A stretch of 64,000 nucleotides of DNA from the NCBI GenBank assembly GCA_015485495.1, contig WFTL01000057.1, positions 1-64,000 on the forward strand. Direction: 5' to 3'. Origin of the DNA: Planctomycetaceae bacterium. Its GTDB lineage: Bacteria; Planctomycetota; Planctomycetia; Planctomycetales; Planctomycetaceae. Positions 16,564-25,894 of the stretch are shown piece after piece (position 1 is the first letter of the stretch; the number at the start of each line of letters is the position of its first letter). Below the pieces are notes generated by a model that ran no database searches, had not been told where the DNA came from, and was given only the letters and a program-made list of their open reading frames with translations. Position numbers and translations under genes: made by a program.

Positions 16564-17510
16564 GGCCGGGAATCTTCCTGGATGGCAGAGCGGACGGACT
16601 GAAGTCTTCGGGAATTCAGGCGGGGCACAGCGACGGCCACACGGGTCACGTCGGTCGGAGACACCGCCGGTTCGACCACGACATCCCACTGGCCGGCACT
16701 GCGAAACTCCGCCTGGATGACACGGCCGTAGGAAAACCGCGGCCCGATGATTCCGGCCGCATCGACAGAAACCACTTCGTCTCCCACCGCAATCGATGCC
16801 GTGGCCGGCGTCCCGGTGATGCGGCAGGCGTTTCCCGTACCTTCCAGCAGTCCCGTGCACCCCGGGTGACTGGTTCCTGCGGTATGGTGGATCAGCTGGA
16901 CTTCCGCCGAAAATTTCGGATCGGTTATCGGCAGCACATGACTGACCCACCGTCCGATTCGGTCGATGCGTCCGACGACGGCCGTTCCGTACAGGACCGG
17001 GTGTCCCGGCTGCACTCCGTCGACCGTTCCGCGGTCCAGAACGATTCCTGACGCATCGAGAACCAGTTCTTCATGCCGCAGACCATGGGCGGTTCCCGCG
17101 TCGATGAGCAGATCTTTCACGGAGTCGGGGATGCCGCGACGCCCCAGAATGCGGGCTTCCACCAGACGCAGGCGGAGAAAGTCGGTTTCCGTCGGCCGGC
17201 GGTGTCCTGAAGAACGCTGCAGCAGCCGCAGTTCGTTGCGCAGCCGGGCGTTTTCGATGAGCAGCCGGCGCCGCTGCTGTTCCAGAATGTTGCGTTCCCG
17301 TTTCGGTGAATCCGCAGGGGCTGACAGAGTGGTTTTCGGGGACGGCGGTGCAAGGGACATGACGGCCAGACGACCCGGGCTCAGCGCATCCAGCAGCACG
17401 ATCCGCACGTCGGTCAGGAGCCGACGCGACTGGGCCCACCCTGCGGCTGCCGCCAGCAGCACGACCACAGTGCAGGCCAGCCATGGTCTTCCGATCGGAC
17501 GTCGGTCCAT
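16560..17510 (-). CDS. mreC: Rod shape-determining protein MreC
   Basis: 316 aa. One N-terminal membrane helix (about 9-27) is followed by a coiled coil (residues 70-100, ILEQQRRRLLIENARLRNELRLL) and then the two beta-barrel periplasmic domains. Typical elements are DLLIDAGTAHGL, GTVDGVQPGHPVLYGTAVVGRID and AVGDEVVSVDAAGI. MreC links MreB and PBP2 through its periplasmic part. The mreB gene ends 14 bp upstream and mreD overlaps the stop. Confidence 0.92.
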   Translation of the reverse strand: MDRRPIGRPWLACTVVVLLAAAAGWAQSRRLLTDVRIVLLDALSPGRLAVMSLAPPSPKTTLSAPADSPKRERNILEQQRRRLLIENARLRNELRLLQRSSGHRRPTETDFLRLRLVEARILGRRGIPDSVKDLLIDAGTAHGLRHEELVLDASGIVLDRGTVDGVQPGHPVLYGTAVVGRIDRIGRWVSHVLPITDPKFSAEVQLIHHTAGTSHPGCTGLLEGTGNACRITGTPATASIAVGDEVVSVDAAGIIGPRFSYGRVIQAEFRSAGQWDVVVEPAVSPTDVTRVAVAVPRLNSRRLQSVRSAIQEDSRP

Positions 17511-17524
17511 GAAACAGGGCCCTG

Positions 17525-18565
17525 TTACGTTCCGCTGTCCAGTCGGTCTGCCCAGCGGTCCAGGTGATCCAGACAGATCATGGCTCCGCGTGTCACGACG
17601 GTGCGGGGGGAATCGGCGATGCGAACGGGAATTCCGAGCTGTTCATTCAGGAACCGGTCGATGCCCCGCAGCAGAGCGCCGCCTCCGGTCAGCACCAGTC
17701 CGGTTTCGGCCAGATCGGAAACAAGTTCCGGATCGCAGGTTTCGATGGTGCTGCGTATGCAGTCGGCAATGTGATCCAGCGGTCCGTACAGCGCTTCACG
17801 CACTTCTTCGCTCGTAACGACAGCCCGCCGCGGAGATCCACTGGCCGTATCCAGCCCGCTGATTTCGCAGCTCAGTTCGTTGTCCAGCGGGGCAGCGCTG
17901 CCGATTCGGATCTTGAGCTGTTCGGCAGACTGCAGCCCGGTGCGCAGGGAATACCCGCGGCGCAGAGCCTGGACAATGGCTTCATCCATGGCGTCACCGG
18001 CCGTGCGGATGGAACGGGCAGAAACAATATCGCCCAGACTCATGATGGCCACTTCCGTGGTGCCTCCGCCGATATCGCAGACCATGCTGGCCAGCGGTTC
18101 GGAGATCGGCAGGCCGGCTCCGATTCCGGCTGCCCGGGATTCTTCCACAAGCCACACCCGTCCGGCTCCGGCCCGTTCCGCGCAGTTGATGACCGCTCGC
18201 CGTTCCACCGCCGTCATGCACCCTGGCACGGCGATCACCACGCGGGGTTTCAGACCGGTCTGCCGCCCCGCTGCTTTTCGAATAAAACACTTCAGCATCG
18301 ATTCGGTCAGTTCGAAGTCGCTGATCACACCGTGCCGGACCGGCTGCACGGCCTGAATGCTTTCGGGCGTTCGTCCCAGCATCTGCCGCGCCAGTCGGCC
18401 GGCGGCAGGATTCCGCCCGGGTGACGGACGGGCGTTTCTGGGAACGGCCACCACCGACGGTTCATCCACCCGAATGCCTTCTCCCGGCAGACCGATCTGG
18501 GTCGACGTGGTGCCCAGATCGATCGCCAGATCGCGGCACATGCGCTGTCGAAGCCAGCTCAACAT
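17525..18565 (-). CDS. mreB: Rod shape-determining protein MreB (bacterial actin)
   Basis: 346 aa from the ATG at 18565 (MLSWLRQRMCRDLAIDLGTTSTQ), the normal MreB length. A longer frame up to 18814 is not supported. Phosphate loop 1 is DLGTTSTQ, phosphate loop 2 is DIGGGTTEVA (about 165) and the adenosine motif is LVLTGGGALLRGID (about 290-303). Membrane binding through the short N-terminal helix is typical of the family. It leads the mre operon. The 291 bp upstream (18566-18856) contains no supportable gene and is the probable promoter region. Confidence 0.96.
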   Translation of the reverse strand: MLSWLRQRMCRDLAIDLGTTSTQIGLPGEGIRVDEPSVVAVPRNARPSPGRNPAAGRLARQMLGRTPESIQAVQPVRHGVISDFELTESMLKCFIRKAAGRQTGLKPRVVIAVPGCMTAVERRAVINCAERAGAGRVWLVEESRAAGIGAGLPISEPLASMVCDIGGGTTEVAIMSLGDIVSARSIRTAGDAMDEAIVQALRRGYSLRTGLQSAEQLKIRIGSAAPLDNELSCEISGLDTASGSPRRAVVTSEEVREALYGPLDHIADCIRSTIETCDPELVSDLAETGLVLTGGGALLRGIDRFLNEQLGIPVRIADSPRTVVTRGAMICLDHLDRWADRLDSGT

Positions 18566-18856
18566 GCGTTTCCGGTCAGTCCGTAGCCGTGCGGTGAATC
18601 GACGTCTGCCGAATGGCGTGACAACGCCGGGTTGTACCGGGAATCCGGCAGATTCCGCAAGATGAGTGCTCCGAGACGCCCTGCCGCCCGCCTGCCGCCT
18701 TTCCGCCCTGCCGTGGTCCTGCCTCCGCGTCCGCCACAGAACGCAGCACCGATTCCAGAAATGCATCGGGTACTGTGTCCGGCCGCGGGGAGCTTCGGAA
18801 AGCATTGCGGGCACGGCAGACCGGATGTCTTCGGAATTCCACCACTCGTGCGGCCG

Positions 18857-20545
18857 TCATTCGGGAAGCAGCAGTTCGTCGAGACCGCCGCCTTCTTCCC
18901 AGGGCCGTACACGGCGGTACCAGCGATTCCAGGTCCGCCACGCCTGTTGCCGCCAGGCTGCGACTTTCTGGAGCCGTGCGGATTCTTCCATGTCGCCGGT
19001 TCCCGCCAGCGGTTCCAGGGTCAGGCCGAATCCGTCCGGCCGGCGTGCAATGTATCGCAGCGCCAGCAGGGCTTCGATGTTGACATCCAAAGACGGATCC
19101 CGGAGTCCGTCCATCAGAAGCGGGATGAGGTCGAACTGGCTGGTACGGCCGATCGCCCAGCAGGCAATGCGTCGGATTTCCGGATCAGGATGCTTCATCA
19201 GTTTTCGCAGCGTGTCCGTCTGTCCAACCAGTTCATCCCGGCTGCTGAACTGAATGCTTTCCACGACATCATCAATGTCCAGATCCAGATCCGCGAAATT
19301 CTGTTCGCTCATGGACGCGAGCAGTTCGTTGAGCGGTCCGGTCGGTTTCTTCTTTCTGCCGCCAAAGATGTTTTCCAGACCGCGGCCGCCGACCTGAGAA
19401 CCCCGACCGTACTGCCGGTCCAGAATCGACTTCGTGGACCGCACGAAATACAGAATGGCGAAACACGTACCGATCGGTCCGGACAGGACGTTGCCGGGCT
19501 GAGAAAACGATCCGTCTTCTGCCTGCAGAGTCAGCAGCCCGTCACCGTAGGTGCGGTACAGATCCTTCCCTTTCACGAGACTGACTCCGTGAATCGCGGC
19601 AGCGCGTTCCAGAGTGTAGTAGTAATAGTTTTTGGGGCCGATCGGCTCGGCGGCCGGTTCGAAACGCGCTTCGTTCCAGGCGAACGCGCGCCGGATGCGT
19701 CGGTCGAGTTCCGCTCGGGAAACTGTCGGCTGGAAGCCTCCGAGATCCGGAACATTCGGATCTCCGGTGTCGCCGTCTTCCTTCACGGTTTCCAGGACAC
19801 CGAATTTCAGTTTCGGCTTCCCGGCTCCAAAGACCTGTCCGTCACTGGTGGTCATTCGACGTCCGTAGAACATGAGCCGCGCGATGGCCAGACTGCTGGC
19901 TCCGGCCATGGTCATCGTGTGCGATGTCTGTCCGTGCGTGCGGCCTTCATCGGTTCCCGGGCGATACGTCCAGCCACCGTCACTTTCCACGTTGGCGATC
20001 AGCCATCGGGCTGCCCGGTCCACGGTTTCGTAACGGATCTGACAGCCGCTTCGTTCAGCGGCCCACAGAGCCAGCATGGCATACTGAGCCATACTGACGT
20101 CGCCCGGACGGGAACCGTTTTCGGCCCACGAACCGTCTTCTCTCTGGCTGGCAGACACGTGATCGGCAATCGCCTGAATTTCATTGCGGTACTTTTCTGC
20201 ATCCAGGTCAGCCAGCAGCATTGCGTCGACGCCGCACCAGTAGGCATGTTCGTAGCCGTGATAGCCTGTCCGCGATGCCCGGTCGATGGCATCACGAATG
20301 CCTGTGCCGGCCGCCGCCGTTTTGTCGATCACGCCTGCCTTGAGCAGGGCGTAGGCGACCAGACTCGTTGCCTTCGGCGGAATCTGGGTATCGGGCCGTC
20401 CCAGATACGCAACAGCCCGCCTGACAGCTTCGTCATATTCCGGGACACCTGTGGTTTTGAATTCCGCCTGAACAGACAGGCCGGAACCGACCACCACAGC
20501 GGTCAGCACCGAAACACGCATGCATTGCAGAAACATCCTGAACAT
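18857..20545 (-). CDS. Exported alpha/alpha-toroid (terpene-cyclase-like) plus HEAT repeat protein
   Basis: 562 aa with a signal peptide (VSVLTAVVVGSGLSVQAE). Alternative starts exist at 20536 and 20521. The central part has repeats of the squalene-cyclase/prenyltransferase fold: SLVAYALLKAG, SQREDGSWAENGSRPGDVSMAQYAMLAL, VESDGGWTYRPG and LLTLQAEDGSFSQPG. HEAT-like repeats follow (LRKLMKHPDPEIRRIACWAIG, MDGLRDPSLDVNIEALLALR). No DXDD cyclase acid motif is evident, so it is more likely a scaffold or binding protein than a cyclase. Such proteins are common in planctomycetes and their role is unknown. The long rightward frame over the same bases is an antisense shadow. Confidence 0.88.
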   Translation of the reverse strand: MFRMFLQCMRVSVLTAVVVGSGLSVQAEFKTTGVPEYDEAVRRAVAYLGRPDTQIPPKATSLVAYALLKAGVIDKTAAAGTGIRDAIDRASRTGYHGYEHAYWCGVDAMLLADLDAEKYRNEIQAIADHVSASQREDGSWAENGSRPGDVSMAQYAMLALWAAERSGCQIRYETVDRAARWLIANVESDGGWTYRPGTDEGRTHGQTSHTMTMAGASSLAIARLMFYGRRMTTSDGQVFGAGKPKLKFGVLETVKEDGDTGDPNVPDLGGFQPTVSRAELDRRIRRAFAWNEARFEPAAEPIGPKNYYYYTLERAAAIHGVSLVKGKDLYRTYGDGLLTLQAEDGSFSQPGNVLSGPIGTCFAILYFVRSTKSILDRQYGRGSQVGGRGLENIFGGRKKKPTGPLNELLASMSEQNFADLDLDIDDVVESIQFSSRDELVGQTDTLRKLMKHPDPEIRRIACWAIGRTSQFDLIPLLMDGLRDPSLDVNIEALLALRYIARRPDGFGLTLEPLAGTGDMEESARLQKVAAWRQQAWRTWNRWYRRVRPWEEGGGLDELLLPE

Positions 20546-20671
20546 TCCGTTCGGTTCACAGATCCGAAGATCAGGGACTGCCTTCTTTCAGTCTACCAGG
20601 AAGAATCCGGAGATTCACTCGAATCTCCATCCGGGCGAGAGAGCCGGCGAATCCGCCGTGTCCTGGTCCGG

Positions 20672-21442
20672 TCATACCTGTCCGGCTCCGGATCCCTTCG
20701 CATCTGCACGGACGATCTGCTGCCGACCGGAATCATATCGGGCACAAATCGGATGATGATCGATCCGGGCTGCCTGAACGATATCCGCGTCGTACGACAA
20801 ATTCACCAGATTCCGTCCTCCCTGCGTTTCCCGCAGTGCCTCCGCCAGCGTCCGGCGGTTCGATTCCCGCTGCCACCAGGCGGCAGCAACCCGGGAAGAA
20901 TCTGACAGGACGGCCGCCCGCTGACGGCGGATGCGGTCTACAAGACACCCGGCGAACAGCACATCTTCACCGGTGACACATCCGTCTGTTCCGGCACAGA
21001 CGATATGCACCGGTCGGTCGGAATCGCACAATCTGTCGGTCAGCCGTCCCAGATTCACGAAGGCGCCGAGATGAATCCGGCCTGCCTGTCTGCAGTGCAG
21101 CAGAGCGCGGGTTCCATTCGTGGTTGTGAACGCGATTGTCCGTCCGGACACCCGTTCCCGGCTGTAGTCCTGCGGAGAATTGCTCAGGTCGAACCCCGGA
21201 ATCCGTCTTCCTCCTCGTTCGCCGCCCAGCAGGATCTCCGGACAGGTTCTGCGGATCTCCAGCGCTTCTTCCACCGTCAGACAGGGACGGACCGCTGAGG
21301 CTCCGTGGGACAGGGCCGTGAGAATCGTGGTCGATGCCCGCAGAATGTCCACCACGACCACCGTGTCCCCGGCCAGGGCGTCCGGATCAGTCAGATCGGG
21401 CAGAAAATGGACGTCGACAGAGATGCGGTCGGTCGGAGACAT
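20672..21442 (-). CDS. comB: 2-phosphosulfolactate phosphatase family (ComB)
   Basis: 256 aa, full family length. The hallmarks are VVVVDILRASTTILTAL, LLGGERGGRRIPGFDLSNSP, TTNGTRALL and IVCAGTDGCVTGEDVLFAG. ComB removes phosphate from 2-phosphosulfolactate in coenzyme M synthesis. Most bacteria that have this protein do not make coenzyme M, so its real job here is open. Sulfolactate production is one possibility. It lies 49 bp downstream of holA and 126 bp upstream of the toroid gene, all leftward. Confidence 0.9.
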   Translation of the reverse strand: MSPTDRISVDVHFLPDLTDPDALAGDTVVVVDILRASTTILTALSHGASAVRPCLTVEEALEIRRTCPEILLGGERGGRRIPGFDLSNSPQDYSRERVSGRTIAFTTTNGTRALLHCRQAGRIHLGAFVNLGRLTDRLCDSDRPVHIVCAGTDGCVTGEDVLFAGCLVDRIRRQRAAVLSDSSRVAAAWWQRESNRRTLAEALRETQGGRNLVNLSYDADIVQAARIDHHPICARYDSGRQQIVRADAKGSGAGQV

Positions 21443-21491
21443 GGATTCTTTTCTGGCAGCGGGAAACGGGCCGTTGCGGTGTTCTGAAATC

Positions 21492-22526
21492 TCAGCGGCC
21501 CAGGCGAACCAGCAGGCGTTCGAGCTGTCGCTGTTCGTCGACCCGGCTGCCTCCTTTCAGTTCGGCATCCGTGTCGGCCAGAAGCTGCAGAATGCGAGAA
21601 GCCCGACCGTATCCGATGCGCCGCAGATAGGCTTCTGCCGGCGTCACCGCAGAAGGAAACACTCCGGCGGCTGTCAGAGCGGACCGGACGTCGCGTGTCT
21701 GACGTGCCCGTTCTGTGGCTTCGGCAAACTTTCGAAAGACGAATGAAATGCCGCCCATGATTCTGGGAGCGGCTTCGCCGGAAGCCAGCAGCCTGTTCAG
21801 ACTGACGATCGCTTCCCCCACCTGTCCGTCTCGCACCGCATCCAGCATGGCCCACGTCGTCTGTACCCGCCAGTCTCCCACCGCCTGACGGACGTCTTCG
21901 GATGTGATCACCGCCGTGTCGCCGGTCAGAGAGGCCAGTTTGGACAGTTCCTGCTGCAGGATCCCCAGGTCATCGCCGGCCAGACTGACCATCAGGGATG
22001 CGGTGTCTTTGTCGATCTGTTTTTCGTATCGGCTGACAGCCAGATTCTGCAGCCAGTTCACCAGAGCCGATCCGGACAGAGTTCCGCATTCCACGGCCAG
22101 GCCGATCTGACTGACCCGCCGGGCCAGTTTCGTATTCTTCGGCCAGGATTTCACATCGAGAATCAGCAGTGATGTCCGGGCCGGTTTGTCCAGATATCTT
22201 TCCAGTCCCGACCGGAAGGTCTTTACGAATCCGTCCGCATTTTCGACGAGAACGATCCGCCGATCTCCGAACATGGACACGGTCAGCAGCTCATCGGTCA
22301 CATCCGACAGTTCGACTTCGTCGCCCTCCATGCGGGAAAAACAGAACTCCGCTTCGTCATCGCCCTCCCCTTCGTCGCTGCGGTTCCCCGTGTCTGCGCA
22401 CCCCGGGATGCGGTGCAGCACATCGAGTTTCAGGGATCGTTCAGGACCGTACAGGACGAGTACCGGAACATCGGACGGATCGTTCGGCTGCATGAGCAGA
22501 TCCGTGGCATGAACCTGTCCTGTCAT
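21492..22526 (-). CDS. holA: DNA polymerase III subunit delta
   Basis: 344 aa. It opens the sliding clamp within the clamp loader. The ATG at 22526 overlaps the aroC stop by ATGA, so the longer frame to 22619 can be set aside. Family features are VPVLVLYGPERSLKLDVLHRI at the start, LLILDVKSWPKNTKLAR, SALVNWLQNLA, LAGDDLGILQQELSKLA and VGDWRVQTTWAMLDA. The N-terminal domain is divergent, as usual for delta. Translational coupling to aroC suggests co-expression rather than shared function. Confidence 0.88.
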   Translation of the reverse strand: MTGQVHATDLLMQPNDPSDVPVLVLYGPERSLKLDVLHRIPGCADTGNRSDEGEGDDEAEFCFSRMEGDEVELSDVTDELLTVSMFGDRRIVLVENADGFVKTFRSGLERYLDKPARTSLLILDVKSWPKNTKLARRVSQIGLAVECGTLSGSALVNWLQNLAVSRYEKQIDKDTASLMVSLAGDDLGILQQELSKLASLTGDTAVITSEDVRQAVGDWRVQTTWAMLDAVRDGQVGEAIVSLNRLLASGEAAPRIMGGISFVFRKFAEATERARQTRDVRSALTAAGVFPSAVTPAEAYLRRIGYGRASRILQLLADTDAELKGGSRVDEQRQLERLLVRLGR

Positions 22527-23632
22527 GATGTTTTCAGCGCCTTCCACCGAAGCCAGTGATCCGCCAGAACGATACAGACCATCGCTTCCGCCATGGGAAC
22601 AAACCGCGGAAGCAGACACGGGTCGTGCCGTCCCCGCGTGGAAATCGTGGTGGGCTCTCCGCCACGGGTGACGGTCTTCTGTTCACGAGCCAGACTGCTG
22701 GTCGGTTTGACGGCGGCCCGCAGGACGATCGGCTGTCCGGAACTGATGCCTCCCAGCATCCCGCCGTGTCGATTGGTTTCCGTGCAGATTTGTCCCTGGT
22801 CGGATGTTGTGAACAGATCGTTGTTTTCACTGCCGCGCCGGTCGGCGCAGCCGAAGCCGACCCCGTATTCGACTCCCAGTACAGCCGGCAGACTGAACAG
22901 GGCTTTTCCGAAGTCCGCCTTGAGTTTGTCGAAGACCGGGTCTCCCAGCCCGGCCGGAACTCCGGTGGCCACGATTTCCGCCACTCCGCCGATGGAATCG
23001 GTTTCGCGCCGCACCTGTTCGATGACCTGCTGCATTTCTGCAGCCGCTGCCGGGTCCGGGCAGCGCACCAGATTGGGCGAACCGTCGGGCAGTGATTCCA
23101 CCTGGTCCGCCGTGATTCGTTCCGGAGCTTCAATGCGGGCGCGCACGGAACCGATCTGAATCACGTAGCCGACCACCGCCCCGCCGAATTCCGCAGCGAT
23201 CAGCCTGCGGGCGATCGCTCCGGCCGCGACCCGGGCTGTGGTTTCCCGGGCACTGCTGCGTCCGCCGCCGCGGTAATCACGGAATCCGTATCGGGCATCG
23301 AACGTGAAATCGGCGTGCCCTGGCCGGTATTTGTCCTGGATCTCCGAATAATCGCGGCTGCGCTGGTCCGTGTTGCGAATGAGAATCGCGATACTGGTTC
23401 CTGTCGTCCGGCCTTCGAACACACCGGAAAGGATTTCGGGTTCGTCGGCCTCCCTGCGCTGCGTCACCAGATGACTCTGCCCCGGCCGCCGTCGCTGCAG
23501 ATCCGGAATGAGATCCTGTTCGCTCAGCGGCAGTCCCGGAGGCACACCGTCCACGATGACCACATTGCCCGGACCGTGGCTTTCTCCCGCGGTGGTGATG
23601 CGAAACATCTGTCCAAAGGAATTTCCGGGCAT
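22523..23632 (-). CDS. aroC: Chorismate synthase
   Basis: 369 aa. Last common step of aromatic amino acid synthesis, 5-enolpyruvylshikimate-3-phosphate to chorismate, needing reduced FMN. The start ATG at 23632 gives MPGNSFGQMFRITTAGESHG, the family N-terminus. The frame to 23701 is too long. Signatures are SHLVTQRREADEPEILSGVF, FRDYRGGGRSSARETTAR and NRHGGMLGGISSGQPI. It lies in a leftward run yraN-aroC-holA-comB, with 189 bp without a gene between yraN and aroC. Confidence 0.97.
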   Translation of the reverse strand: MPGNSFGQMFRITTAGESHGPGNVVIVDGVPPGLPLSEQDLIPDLQRRRPGQSHLVTQRREADEPEILSGVFEGRTTGTSIAILIRNTDQRSRDYSEIQDKYRPGHADFTFDARYGFRDYRGGGRSSARETTARVAAGAIARRLIAAEFGGAVVGYVIQIGSVRARIEAPERITADQVESLPDGSPNLVRCPDPAAAAEMQQVIEQVRRETDSIGGVAEIVATGVPAGLGDPVFDKLKADFGKALFSLPAVLGVEYGVGFGCADRRGSENNDLFTTSDQGQICTETNRHGGMLGGISSGQPIVLRAAVKPTSSLAREQKTVTRGGEPTTISTRGRHDPCLLPRFVPMAEAMVCIVLADHWLRWKALKTS

Positions 23633-23821
23633 GAACCAAATGACCTCAGTCAGACAGCCGCCGGACCGTCCGGTGATGCGGACCGTGTCCGGCAGAAACA
23701 CGGGATCGGAGTGTGCAAAGGCACTATCTTATCGCCCCGCCGGACCGCTCGCGAGTCCGGGGCGGCACACGGATCCACGACTCCGGACGACCAGCGGAAC
23801 CATGGTCCGGCCCGTGGCCGA

Positions 23822-24217
23822 TCAGCCGAAAAACGGACCTTTTCCAGGAACTTCGAAGGCGTGGCGAATGTGCCTGACTGTCGGCGACCGGTCATCGTCG
23901 GTCCAGATGACGGCCACCACGTCGAACCGGCAGGAACGTTCCAGCTGTCGGCGTTCCTTCAGCCATGCCCGTGCCGCCCGGACAATCCGCCGCTGCTTGT
24001 CCGGTGTGACTGCTTCGAGCGCCTCTTCCACGGACGCCCCTCTCCGCGTCTTGACCTCCACGAAGACGATCTGCTGCCGATCCAGAGCCACGATGTCCAG
24101 TTCTCCGAAACGACTCCGCTGCTGACGTCCCAGAATGCGGTATCCCTGCCGTTTCAGGTAACGCACGGCCTGTCGTTCTCCGGCATCGCCGAGCAGTTTT
24201 CCCACGATCCATTTCAT
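23822..24217 (-). CDS. YraN (UPF0102) family endonuclease-like protein
   Basis: 131 aa, the normal length. The fold is restriction-endonuclease-like, related to Holliday junction resolvases. The key residues are visible in GELDIVALD and VFVEVKTRRG, the D-(x)n-E-V-K motif, preceded by GERQAVRYLKRQGYRILGR. No biochemical role is firmly known for the family. It starts one base after the stop of the coiled-coil gene upstream, so they share a transcript. Confidence 0.92.
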   Translation of the reverse strand: MKWIVGKLLGDAGERQAVRYLKRQGYRILGRQQRSRFGELDIVALDRQQIVFVEVKTRRGASVEEALEAVTPDKQRRIVRAARAWLKERRQLERSCRFDVVAVIWTDDDRSPTVRHIRHAFEVPGKGPFFG

Positions 24218-24218
24218 G

Positions 24219-25808
24219 TCAGGGAGTCTGAGAAGCCATTCGTTCGGCCAGTTCCTGAGCGGATTCGGCCAGACGCTGCTGCCGCACCGTCAGGTCCGCG
24301 AGCTGATCCCGCAGTGTGCGGCGATCGGAAGGATCCCGCTGTTCAGAATCAGACAGCAGCGCATCGATCCGATCGGTCCGTCGGTTGATCCGGAGCTGCA
24401 GGGAGCGGAGCACTTTGATTTCGGCAATCAGCTGCACCAGAGGCGGTTTTTCGGCAGCCGATCCGGAAGGCGCCTCGGCATTCGATTCGGACTGCATGTC
24501 CTGCATTTCCTGCTGAGTGGCCGCGATGAGTTCTCCGAGTGCATCGATGATGTCTTTTTCGATGTCCTGTGTCAGAGGACCGACCTGAGCGTCCCGCAGA
24601 CGGTCGGCGACAGTTTCCATGTCGGTACAGATGTCTTCCACAGACAGCACGATGGCCACTGAGGTTCCATCTTCGTGGAGCAGTTCCAGAAGCTGTCGGC
24701 AGTCTTCGTGCAGTTCCGTCTGCCGGCGGGCCATCTCGCGACTGTGAGCGAACATCGTATCCAGCCAGCGGTCCGGAGGAGTTTCTGCCAGATCCATGGT
24801 GTCGTCGTAAATCTGCGTCTGGCCGGCCAGCAGCCGCTGAAAACGGGCTTCCAGCGACGCGAGGATCATTTCTTTTTCTTCTTCCCGGAGCTGACGCAGC
24901 AGTTTTCTGAGCTGTTCGATGGCTTCCTGTAGCGACTGAACCGCACCGTCCTGTTCCTGAAGGGCTTCATCCCGCTGCTGTTCCTGCAGACGCTTCAGGG
25001 CTTCCTGCATCTGCTGCCGGGCCTGAGCGATCTGTTCTGTTCCGGGCGTCGATGATCCGCTGCGATCCGAAGACGGTTCTTCTCCGGAAGTGTCCGATGA
25101 CTTTGCTTCTGAAGGAGACGCGGGTGAGGAATTCGAGTCGGACGGGGAGGCGGAAGAATCCGATTCACTGTCCTGGCGGTCGCTGTCGGTTTCAGAAGTG
25201 TCGCCGCCATCGGCATCCGAAGAACTGCCTGCCGATGCGCTGCGGTCGTGGCGGTGAATCGACTTCAGAATCTGTTCGACATGGTCCAGAGCACGCTGCT
25301 GTCCGGGAGCAGCCGACGAAGGGGCCGGAGCATTGCGCGCCGCTGCCCGCGCCGATTTCTGTTCACTGAGAGCCTGGTCCACGTTGCGCAGCAGACGGTT
25401 CAGCCGTTCCCTTTCCTTTTCCAGTTCACTGCGGCGATCTTCGCTCTGCAGAAGTTTCAGCAGCAGGCCCAGTGCGTCGAGGACCTGTTCCTGCTCTTCG
25501 ACGGCTCTTCCCAGATTCCCTTCCGCCAGATCATCGGCGATGCGGCTGAGCTGCCGGCTGATGGACTGTTCCCGTCCCCGGCTGATCGCCCGGCGAAGCA
25601 GCTCCGCGCGTTCTGGGTCTTCATGTCCCAGAAGATCGGCCATCTGGTGCAGCAGACGTTCGAACCGATCGTACCGTCCGCTCACAGCGAGCTGATCATT
25701 GCGGAGCGTCTCCAGCCCGGATGCCGGATTGTCCTGTTCGCTTCCGGCAGACAACGTAGCCGTCAGAACGATCAGCAGACCGGCCGGAAAGAAAAAAACA
25801 CGATTCAT
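24219..25808 (-). CDS. Exported coiled-coil protein with Ser/Asp-rich linker
   Basis: 529 aa from the ATG at 25808, giving a signal peptide (MNRVFFFPAGLLIVLTATLSAG). Two long coiled coils (about 70-160 and 265-365) are joined by an acidic Ser/Asp/Pro/Glu-rich linker (about 185-265). A further helical part runs to the end with repeated Gln/Glu/Arg heptads. There is no catalytic motif. It resembles the cut protein at 1-1214 in composition and helix length but lacks the membrane domain. The yraN gene follows one base after the stop. Function unknown. It is probably a periplasmic structural or scaffold protein. Confidence 0.82.
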   Translation of the reverse strand: MNRVFFFPAGLLIVLTATLSAGSEQDNPASGLETLRNDQLAVSGRYDRFERLLHQMADLLGHEDPERAELLRRAISRGREQSISRQLSRIADDLAEGNLGRAVEEQEQVLDALGLLLKLLQSEDRRSELEKERERLNRLLRNVDQALSEQKSARAAARNAPAPSSAAPGQQRALDHVEQILKSIHRHDRSASAGSSSDADGGDTSETDSDRQDSESDSSASPSDSNSSPASPSEAKSSDTSGEEPSSDRSGSSTPGTEQIAQARQQMQEALKRLQEQQRDEALQEQDGAVQSLQEAIEQLRKLLRQLREEEKEMILASLEARFQRLLAGQTQIYDDTMDLAETPPDRWLDTMFAHSREMARRQTELHEDCRQLLELLHEDGTSVAIVLSVEDICTDMETVADRLRDAQVGPLTQDIEKDIIDALGELIAATQQEMQDMQSESNAEAPSGSAAEKPPLVQLIAEIKVLRSLQLRINRRTDRIDALLSDSEQRDPSDRRTLRDQLADLTVRQQRLAESAQELAERMASQTP

Positions 25809-25894
25809 TGGAACGGCCTTCTGCCAGGACTTCCGGGGAAACAACGGGACAAACCCGCATTGTGGCGGATCGATCGTTCCTGTCGCCGGTGCAG

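Noticed and set aside
18632-20905. 757-codon rightward open frame
   Set aside because: It is antisense to the toroid/HEAT gene and comB, has low-complexity Pro/Arg/Gly-rich sequence and no motif. High GC content produces such shadows.
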